From JAYOEY01 sp038120295 (GTDB lineage Bacteria > Pseudomonadota > Alphaproteobacteria > MPNO01 > UBA2964), in NCBI GenBank assembly GCA_038120295.1, contig JAYOLL010000032.1, forward strand, positions 1 to 28,796: a stretch of DNA of 28,796 bases, read 5' to 3'. A program made the position numbers and the translations under genes. This document shows, in pieces, positions 23,801-28,796 of this stretch. Below the pieces are notes generated by a model. It saw nothing but the letters and a program-made list of their open reading frames with translations, was not told where the DNA came from and searched no databases. Within the stretch, counting starts at the first letter, position 1; each line of letters starts with the position of its first letter.

Positions 23801-25063
23801 CTAAGTCTTCTCCCTCACGGTAACCAGTATCGCGCCGCCGACGGCGATGAAGACCAGCACCGTCGCCATGCCGGCGCGTTGCGAGGCGAAGGCGGTGGTG
23901 ACGGCGGCGAGGACGGCGGGGCCGAGGAAGGCCGTGACCTTTCCCGACAGGGCGAACAGGCCGAACATCTCGCCGATCTGATCCTTTGGCGCGAGCCGCG
24001 CCATCAGCGACCGGCTGGCGGCCTGGGCCGGGCCCATGAACACGCCGATGCACAGCCCGAGCGCCCAGAACATCGTCTTGCTTTCGATCAGCAGCAGCGG
24101 GAGCCCGACGGCGATGATGCCGGCGAGCGCGATCAGCACGGTTCTCTTCGGCCCGATCGCATCGTCGATCCAGGCGAAGGCGGCGGCCCCAAGCCCGGCG
24201 GTCACGTTGAGCGCGATGCCGAACATGATGATCTCGTCGACCTCCATCCCGAACGTACCGGCCGCGTATATCCCGCCGAACGCAAACAGTGTGTTGAGCC
24301 CGTCGATGTAAAGCAGCCGCGCCAGAAGGAAGCGGAAAACCGGGCCGGCGCGGTGGATCGATTTCAGCGTGCGGCCGAGGGTCAGCAGCCCGTCGCGCGC
24401 GGCCTCGCCGAGGCGCGCGCCGGTGGCCGGAGCATCGGGCGTGAAGAGAAAAAGCGGGAGCGCAAAAATCAGGAACCAGACGGCTACCAGCGGGCCGACG
24501 ATCCGCACATGTTCGCCGCTATCTTTCTCCAGCCCGAAGGGCGGGACATCCGGCTGTACGAACACGAACAAAGCGAGCGCGAGGCACACCATCCCGCCGG
24601 CATAGCCGAGTCCCCAGCCCCAGCCGGACAACCGGCCGATCTCGTCCGTGCGCGCGATACCCGGCAGCATCGCGTTGTAGAACACCGTGCCGACCTCGAA
24701 GGCGAGGTTGGCGATGGCGAACAGCGTCAGCCCCCAGACGATCGATTCCGCTTCCGGCGTGGTGAACCACAGCAACGCCGCGCAGGTGGCGCACAGGATG
24801 GAAAACCCCGCGATCCAGGGCTTCCGCCTGCCGCGCCGGTCGGCAATGGCACCCACTATCGGGCTTACCAGCGCGATGGCGATGCCCGATGCCGACAGGG
24901 CTGTGCCCCAGAGCGCCGTCCCTTCGGTCGGGTTCGGCGCAACGGCCTTGGCGAAATAGGCGGCAAAGACGAAGGTGACGATCACGGACGGAAAGGCGGA
25001 ATTGGCCCAGTCGAAGAAGCACCAGGCTGCCTGGGAGCGGGTACGGTTTGCGTCTGTCGCCAT
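23801..25063 (-). CDS. MFS transporter, UMF1 family (Atg22-like)
   Basis: 420-residue inner-membrane protein with about 12 hydrophobic segments. The N-terminal AAWCFFDWANSAFPSVIVTF is the signature of the UMF1/vacuole-effluxer group, and GAIADRRGRRKPWIAGF is the MFS loop 2-3 motif. A second internal motif, IDDAIGPKRTVLIAL, lies between segments 8 and 9. ATG 25063 is at the start of the conserved region, with only a weak AGG upstream. Substrate is unknown; some relatives have been suggested to move small metabolites. It is monocistronic, convergent with purH and divergent from the first cupin gene. A long plus-strand frame across it is an artefact of high GC. Confidence 0.92.
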   Translation of the reverse strand: MATDANRTRSQAAWCFFDWANSAFPSVIVTFVFAAYFAKAVAPNPTEGTALWGTALSASGIAIALVSPIVGAIADRRGRRKPWIAGFSILCATCAALLWFTTPEAESIVWGLTLFAIANLAFEVGTVFYNAMLPGIARTDEIGRLSGWGWGLGYAGGMVCLALALFVFVQPDVPPFGLEKDSGEHVRIVGPLVAVWFLIFALPLFLFTPDAPATGARLGEAARDGLLTLGRTLKSIHRAGPVFRFLLARLLYIDGLNTLFAFGGIYAAGTFGMEVDEIIMFGIALNVTAGLGAAAFAWIDDAIGPKRTVLIALAGIIAVGLPLLLIESKTMFWALGLCIGVFMGPAQAASRSLMARLAPKDQIGEMFGLFALSGKVTAFLGPAVLAAVTTAFASQRAGMATVLVFIAVGGAILVTVREKT

Positions 25064-25177
25064 CGGGCCAGCCTAGCGGTTTTGGGCGCTCCGCGATATC
25101 GAATGCGTCCCATCTGGCCCGACGCACAGCGCGGGTATATCATGCTGTAAATCGCGAACAGATCAGGGAGCAAACAA
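25064..25177. promoter_or_regulatory. Divergent promoter region between UMF1 transporter and first cupin gene
   Basis: 114 bases that must hold both start regions. An 8-bp inverted repeat CGGGCCAG (25064-25071)/CTGGCCCG (25114-25121) spans it, and a 5-bp stem GCGTC/GACGC surrounds the second arm. TATATCATG (25136-25144) is the most -10-like stretch on the plus strand. AGGGAG (25165-25170) is a good ribosome site for ATG 25178. Regulator unknown. Confidence 0.4.
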
Positions 25178-25714
25178 ATGTCCTATACGCTGGACGATTT
25201 CTGCAGGGACGCGCACGACGCAATGGCGAAGGACACCGGTACGGACGGTCGCGACGCGATCCGCGGTCATCTGGAGAAACTCCTCGCCAACGAGGATTTT
25301 GTCGCCGAACATCTTGCCGGTCAGGGCAAGGGCAAAACGCTGCTCTATCACGATCAGGAGTTCGATTTCCGGGTCATGGCGCACGGCACCGACCAGGGCG
25401 ACCGCGTCGGCAAGCCGCACGATCATGGCGCGAGCTGGGCGGTTTACGGCCAGGCGACGGGGCAAACCGACATGACGGTCTGGAAGCGCACCGACGACGG
25501 CGGCGCAGAAGACAGCCATGCAGAAATCGAGCCCGAAAAGACCTTTCCGCTGAAGGCCGGCACGGCGGCCCTTTTCGACACCGGGATCATCCATTCGACC
25601 GCGCATCCCAAACCGTGCCGCTGGGTCCGGGTGACAGGCACCGATCTCGACACGATCGAGCGCTATTCCTACGATCCGGACCGTCAGGAAATGAAGCGCA
25701 TGAACGCTGCATGA
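25178..25714 (+). CDS. Cupin protein, cysteine-dioxygenase-like, first of tandem pair
   Basis: 178-residue soluble protein. KPHDHGASWAVYGQ contains His81 and His83, and GIIHSTAHP contains His139; three His with this spacing is the Fe(II) site layout of cysteine dioxygenase-like cupins (rat CDO uses 86, 88 and 140). Between them, TDMTVWKRTDD and GTAALFDTG are strand motifs shared with the next gene. AGGGAG lies 7 bases before the ATG. The paralogue at 25839 shares the fold, the His triad position and about half its residues by eye, so the pair arose by duplication. The substrate is unknown; a thiol or small carboxylic acid is possible but not shown. It does not belong to the sugar locus. Confidence 0.8.
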   Translation: MSYTLDDFCRDAHDAMAKDTGTDGRDAIRGHLEKLLANEDFVAEHLAGQGKGKTLLYHDQEFDFRVMAHGTDQGDRVGKPHDHGASWAVYGQATGQTDMTVWKRTDDGGAEDSHAEIEPEKTFPLKAGTAALFDTGIIHSTAHPKPCRWVRVTGTDLDTIERYSYDPDRQEMKRMNAA

Positions 25715-25732
25715 TCGAGGCTCTTTCCATGC

Positions 25733-25776
25733 CCGGCGGGCGTCAAGGGTTGGTGTCGCGGCTTGGCGCCCGCCGG
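25733..25776 (+). repeat. 15-bp stem-loop between the two cupin genes
   Basis: Arms 25733-25747 and 25762-25776 pair over 15 bases with one G-T mismatch and a 14-base loop. No T-run follows, so it is more likely an mRNA-stabilising or attenuating hairpin, or a remnant of an intergenic palindrome, than a terminator. Confidence 0.6.
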
Positions 25777-25838
25777 AACCCAGAAGCGCGGTCGGGAGGG
25801 GGAGAGGGCTGGTGCCGAACAGTTTCGGAGAAACAAAA

Positions 25839-26390
25839 ATGCCCTATTCCATTGACCAGTTCGCCGCCGACTGCCGCGATATCCTGAAATCCGATTCCGG
25901 TCCGGCCGGTCGTCGGCAGGTGATCGGCAAGCTTGAAGCCCTGCTGATGGAAGACGATTTCGTCGCCGAACATTGCGGGCCGGACGCGAAGGTGGGGTCC
26001 AACCTGATCTACGAGGACAGGCAACTCGGATTCCAGGTGCTCGCCCACATCATGGACAAGGGTTATGACGGCGGGCCGCACGACCATGGCGAAAGCTGGG
26101 CAATCTACGGTCAGGCCGTGAAGCATACCGACATGACCGACTGGCGGCGGACTGACGACCGCTCGCAGGAAGGGAAAGCCGATATCGAGCCGGTTCGCAC
26201 CTACCGGATGGAACGCGGGCAGGCCGGCATTTTCGACGACGGCGCGATCCATTCCATCGCCTATCCCGAAGGCGCGCGTTTCGTGCGGGTGACGGGGTGC
26301 GATCTCTCGACCATCGCCCGCGGGCGCTATAACCCGGAGAAAGGGACGATGGATGTAAGCAAGCGTGAGAATTTCAACGGGACGAGTTGA
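25839..26390 (+). CDS. Cupin protein, cysteine-dioxygenase-like, second of tandem pair
   Basis: 183-residue paralogue of the preceding cupin. GPHDHGESWAIYGQ gives His81 and His83, and GAIHSIAYP gives His138, so the three-His metal site is intact; TDMTDWRRTDD is shared with the first copy. ATG 25839 is preferred over GTG 25812 because CGGAG (25826-25830) is well placed and the N-terminus then aligns with the first copy (MPYSIDQF versus MSYTLDDF). Divergence between the copies is large outside the motifs, so the duplication is old and the two may have different substrates or form a heteromer. It is followed by an inverted repeat and terminator. Confidence 0.8.
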   Translation: MPYSIDQFAADCRDILKSDSGPAGRRQVIGKLEALLMEDDFVAEHCGPDAKVGSNLIYEDRQLGFQVLAHIMDKGYDGGPHDHGESWAIYGQAVKHTDMTDWRRTDDRSQEGKADIEPVRTYRMERGQAGIFDDGAIHSIAYPEGARFVRVTGCDLSTIARGRYNPEKGTMDVSKRENFNGTS

Positions 26391-26405
26391 CGTTCGATAA
26401 TCGGT

Positions 26406-26477
26406 ACCGGCCCACTCCCCCACCCGGCCACCCATCAGGATACTCTCGTGGGTGGCCGGGTGGGGGAGTGGGCCGGT
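26406..26477. repeat. 29-bp perfect inverted repeat (REP/MITE-like palindrome) with G-quadruplex motif
   Basis: Arms 26406-26434 and 26449-26477 are perfect reverse complements over 29 bases, with a 14-base spacer. The right arm has four G-runs on the plus strand (26450-26452, 26458-26460, 26462-26466, 26470-26472) with loops of 5, 1 and 3 bases, a canonical G4 pattern. It lies between the cupin stop and the terminator. No flanking target-site duplication is seen. Confidence 0.85.
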
Positions 26478-26480
26478 GCG

Positions 26481-26505
26481 AAGCCGGGCATACGCCCGGC
26501 TTTTT
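26481..26505 (+). terminator. Rho-independent terminator after the cupin genes
   Basis: AAGCCGGGC (26481-26489) pairs with GCCCGGCTT (26494-26502) over a 4-base loop ATAC, and T5 closes it at 26501-26505. Strong terminator for plus-strand transcription. The minus-strand gene stops right at 26505, but on that strand no T-run follows the stem. Confidence 0.9.
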
Positions 26506-27404
26506 CATATATGATCCCGGTGGTTTTCCAGATACCACTCGGCGATCTCCTCCCTTTTGGGGAACCAGACATCGTCGAAACTGGTGGCGTAGGCGAGAAA
26601 CTCCTCGAGCGCGCGGATGCGGTAGGGCTGGCCGATCACGTGGGGGTGCAGGCCCAGATTCATGATCCGCATCGACTCGCCGCCTTCTTGATAAAGACGG
26701 TTGAACTGTTCGTGGAGCGCCGCCAGCCCCTGGTCCAGCGTCATGCCGCCACGAGCGAACATGTTGAAATCGTTGACGTCGTTGGAATAGGGCACGCACA
26801 CCATCTCGCCTGCGCCGGTGTGGATCAGATAGGGCTGGTCGTCGTTCAGGAAGTCGCAGAAGAAGATCAGTCCCGCCTCGCGCAGCACATCCACCGTACG
26901 CTCGGTCGGCCGCAGAGACGATGACAGCCATCCCTTCGCGGGTTTGCCGACGACGTCTTCGTACATCGACAGCGTCCGGTGAATGACTTCGCGCTCGCCC
27001 TCCGGATCGTGCGCGTAATAGGTCAGGATATCGTTCTGCGCCCAGTTATGCGGCACCAGCTCCCATCCGCGCTCCTTCACCGCATCGATCGCGCGCCGGC
27101 GTTCCTTGAGGTACAGCCCGTTGACGGTGCAGGACGCCGGCACCCCCGCCTTGTCGAACGCCTCGATCACCCGCCACACGCCGACCCGCTGGCCGTATTC
27201 GCGCCATGTCCAGTTGACGTAGTCCGGCACATCGCCCGGCAGCGGAAATGGAATCGATGCAGGCCCGCCGGGATAGAGGGGCTCCTTCTGGTCGCGCGAC
27301 AGCTCCCAGTATTCCAGGTTGATGGTGACGATCACCGCCAGCCGCTGCCCGCCCGGCCAGCGCAGATTCTTCCGGTCCGGCAGCGCCGAAAATTCGTAAT
27401 GCAT
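26505..27404 (-). CDS. NodB-fold polysaccharide deacetylase family, PuuE/allantoinase-like
   Basis: 299-residue cytoplasmic-type protein with no signal peptide. VIVTINLEYWELSRD (24-38) replaces the TFDDG motif of classical NodB enzymes in the way of the PuuE-like amidohydrolase branch, and ELVPHNWAQND puts His119 in the metal-ligand strand. WLSSSLRPTERTVDVLREAG is the family's substrate-loop strand and MNLGLHPHVIGQPYRIRAL is the conserved C-terminal His motif. ATG 27404 has GGGAGG 8 bases upstream. It more likely acts on a small cyclic amide or ureide (allantoin-like) than on a glycan. It is divergent from the Bug-type binding protein; this neighbourhood suggests a catabolic pair. Substrate unknown. 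Confidence 0.87.
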   Translation of the reverse strand: MHYEFSALPDRKNLRWPGGQRLAVIVTINLEYWELSRDQKEPLYPGGPASIPFPLPGDVPDYVNWTWREYGQRVGVWRVIEAFDKAGVPASCTVNGLYLKERRRAIDAVKERGWELVPHNWAQNDILTYYAHDPEGEREVIHRTLSMYEDVVGKPAKGWLSSSLRPTERTVDVLREAGLIFFCDFLNDDQPYLIHTGAGEMVCVPYSNDVNDFNMFARGGMTLDQGLAALHEQFNRLYQEGGESMRIMNLGLHPHVIGQPYRIRALEEFLAYATSFDDVWFPKREEIAEWYLENHRDHI

Positions 27405-27578
27405 GGGTTAGCCTCCCTGTTTGCGCAAGGGTACGACAGACACCGGCGATTCCAAACCGTGGTCGTACCATGCATGCCGAGATATTCGTGTTTCAGGCGC
27501 AATCCTTATGGCAGATTTAGTCCACTGGAGTAAGATTCGCTCGCCCGTTTCGGGGCGCATTTTCAGGAGAAAAAAGAG
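27405..27578. promoter_or_regulatory. Divergent intergenic region with candidate operator between PuuE-like and TctC genes
   Basis: 174-base region. GGTACGAC (27430-27437) and GTCGTACC (27462-27469) form an 8-bp inverted repeat 24 bases apart, a possible regulator site. AGGAGA (27565-27570) is the ribosome site for ATG 27579. No convincing -35/-10 pair was found. Confidence 0.4.
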
Positions 27579-28601
27579 ATGAGGTTGCGCTTAGTGTTGG
27601 CGTCAGCGTTTGCGCTGATTCTGCCTGCGTCCGGCTATGCAGCGGACGCTCCCAGTTTTGCAGGCAAGACGATGAAGATCGTCATTCCCTATGGTCCCGG
27701 GGGGACGTATGACAAGTACGGTCAGACCTTCGCGGCACATTTCGGCGAACACGTTCCGGGTAAACCCAGCGTGATCGTCCAGCACATGCCGGGTGCGGGC
27801 GGCGTGAAGGCCATGAACTGGGCTTTCAACGTGATGCCCAAAGACGGGCTCAACATGATCGTTCCGCTCGACAATGCGGTAGTAAACCAGCTGATGCGAC
27901 CGGAAAAAATGCGTTATGACGCGCGTAAGTTCCAGTGGATCGGCGCCAGCAACCAGACCAACATCGTCATGGCGGTTCGCGCCGATAGCGGCGTCCTTAG
28001 CTGGAAGGATCTCAAGGGGAAAGCGCTGATCGCATCGTCGAGCGGTCAGGACACCAGCTTCATCACCTGCAATCTCGCTAACGGGTTGCTCGGTGCGCGC
28101 ATCAAGGTAGTAAGCGGCTACAAGGGCTCGTCCACGGCGATGTTTGCGATCGAACAGGGTGAAACGCAGATGGCGACCTATAACTGGCTCGCCTGGGGAT
28201 CGAAGGTTCCGCACTGGTTCACCGGCGATAAACCGTTCGCTCGCGCCGTCCTTCAGATCGGCGTGTGGCGCGACCCCGATGTGGATCAGAGTGTCCCGAT
28301 GCTGTCGGAACTCGTCAGCAGCGCCGAAGACAAGGCTGTTGTTGCCTTTATCGGCTCGCTTGGCGCGCTTGGTCGTGGGCTGGCGCTTCCGCCCGGCGCC
28401 AGTGCCGAACTGGTGACTATGCTCCGCGCCTCCTACGACTCGATGAACGGAGATGCGAAATTTGCCGCCAATCTGAAGAAAAGAAAGCTTCGGCTCATCC
28501 CCTCAAAGGGAGCGGACATCCAGAAGATCGTGATTGCCGCTGTCGACAATGCTACCCCGGCAGTGGTGGCCCGGGCATCCAAGATGATCTACGGCAAGTA
28601 A
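27579..28601 (+). CDS. Tripartite tricarboxylate transporter substrate-binding protein (Bug/TctC family)
   Basis: 340-residue periplasmic solute-binding protein. Signal peptide: basic MRLRL, hydrophobic core to about residue 16, then GYAAD with likely cleavage after Ala21 or Ala22. FAGKTMKIVIPYGPGGTYDKYG is the Bug-family first strand and ligand-binding loop, VQHMPGAGGVKAMNW matches the NxxGAGG-type region, and the DxKGKALIASSSG-like segment opens the second lobe. AGGAGA sits 8 bases before ATG 27579. No TctA or TctB membrane gene follows; a terminator comes 30 bases after the stop, so it is an orphan, as is common in this family in environmental proteobacteria. Ligand unknown, probably a small carboxylate or amide. 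GC is slightly lower than in purH. Confidence 0.92.
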   Translation: MRLRLVLASAFALILPASGYAADAPSFAGKTMKIVIPYGPGGTYDKYGQTFAAHFGEHVPGKPSVIVQHMPGAGGVKAMNWAFNVMPKDGLNMIVPLDNAVVNQLMRPEKMRYDARKFQWIGASNQTNIVMAVRADSGVLSWKDLKGKALIASSSGQDTSFITCNLANGLLGARIKVVSGYKGSSTAMFAIEQGETQMATYNWLAWGSKVPHWFTGDKPFARAVLQIGVWRDPDVDQSVPMLSELVSSAEDKAVVAFIGSLGALGRGLALPPGASAELVTMLRASYDSMNGDAKFAANLKKRKLRLIPSKGADIQKIVIAAVDNATPAVVARASKMIYGK

Positions 28602-28631
28602 CTGCTTGAACGTCAGTTCGGGAACAGGAAG

Positions 28632-28660
28632 CAGCGGCGCTCAGGCGCCGCTGTTTTCTT
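28632..28660 (+). terminator. Rho-independent terminator after the TctC gene
   Basis: CAGCGGCGC (28632-28640) pairs with GCGCCGCTG (28645-28653) over TCAG, followed by TTTTCTTTC. Strong terminator for the TctC transcript. Confidence 0.9.
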
Positions 28661-28695
28661 TCGGGGGCGGCTCGGCAGGACGGCGATTGCGGTGA

Positions 28696-28723
28696 TTCCC
28701 TTACGCGTCCGGACGCGTGGGAA
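28696..28723. repeat. Imperfect palindrome near window end
   Basis: ACGCGTCCGGACGCGT (28703-28718) is a perfect 16-base palindrome, extended by TTCCC (28696-28700) and GGGAA (28719-28723) with a 2-base bulge. Could be a dimeric regulator site for a gene beyond the window, or a cruciform-forming element. Confidence 0.6.
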
Positions 28724-28741
28724 CAGCGGTTGAATTAAAGG

Positions 28742-28783
28742 CGATTTTCCCCCGATTTTCCCCCGATTTTCCCCCGATTTTCC
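28742..28783. repeat. 11-bp tandem repeat, about 3.8 copies
   Basis: Unit CGATTTTCCCC repeats exactly three times from 28742 to 28774 and then breaks after CGATTTTCC (28775-28783). It lies in non-coding DNA beyond the TctC terminator. It is too short and gapless for a CRISPR; a slippage-generated minisatellite or a regulator array is more likely. Confidence 0.9.
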
Positions 28784-28796
28784 AGGGGTTCCCGAA

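Noticed and set aside
23879..25150. 423-codon open frame on the plus strand across the UMF1 transporter
   Set aside because: Composition is charged, low-complexity Arg/Glu/Gly/Pro-rich sequence with no motifs, whereas the minus strand encodes a clean 12-helix transporter with family signatures.
26387..26931. Frames reading through the large palindrome on both strands (92 and 185 codons)
   Set aside because: Their Pro/Gly-rich repeats are simply translations of the inverted repeat; both overlap real genes or a terminator.
28742..28783. CRISPR array
   Set aside because: The 11-bp units are directly adjacent with no spacers and no cas genes are nearby.

Overview
The window is GC-rich, almost fully coding DNA from a Gram-negative bacterium. 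It is most likely an alphaproteobacterium, perhaps a Rhodospirillales-like free-living one. This is inferred from the codon and GC character, the Bug/TctC periplasmic binding protein, the UMF1-type transporter and the style of the polysaccharide genes; no rRNA or tRNA is present to fix the taxonomy.

Positions 1-22161 hold a large surface-polysaccharide (O-antigen, capsule or exopolysaccharide) locus made of several sugar modules. (a) 27-6723: two large GT-B-like surface-carbohydrate proteins flank a DRE-TIM aldolase fused to a GPSL-type C-terminal domain, a KdsB-like CMP-ulosonate synthetase and a HAD phosphatase. Together they look like a self-contained route that makes, activates and transfers a 3-deoxy-ulosonic acid. 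(b) 6720-10042: RfbF, RfbG, an RmlC-like epimerase and an SDR reductase form a CDP-6-deoxyhexose pathway. (c) 10039-14905: a GT2 glycosyltransferase, a methyltransferase, a GT-C-type multi-pass membrane protein and a DegT-like PLP enzyme. (d) 14887-16772, minus strand: a FemAB/GNAT-fold acyltransferase-like protein followed by a NodB polysaccharide deacetylase. (e) 16908-22161: a 51-residue membrane protein too short for usual gene callers, a DPM1-like polyprenyl-phosphate sugar synthase, a WbuB-like GT4, a WbpV/WreQ-like SDR and a WbpM-like membrane 4,6-dehydratase. The last three point to UDP-QuiNAc- or UDP-FucNAc-type sugars. Many junctions are 4-base ATGA/GTGA overlaps, so translation is probably coupled. 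No Wzx, Wzy, Wzm/Wzt or initiating phosphoglycosyltransferase is visible, so the locus must continue outside the window or rely on genes elsewhere.

From 22199 on the content is mostly housekeeping or metabolic: purH; a convergent UMF1-family MFS transporter; two tandem, diverged cysteine-dioxygenase-like cupins ending in a 29-bp perfect inverted repeat and a clear intrinsic terminator; a PuuE/allantoinase-like NodB-fold hydrolase on the minus strand; and, divergent from it, an orphan TctC/Bug solute-binding protein with its own terminator. The window ends in an 11-bp tandem repeat.

The best candidate for an undescribed system is the aldolase-fusion/KdsB/HAD/GT-B module at 1813-6723. The function there is inferred from domain motifs and gene order, not shown directly.
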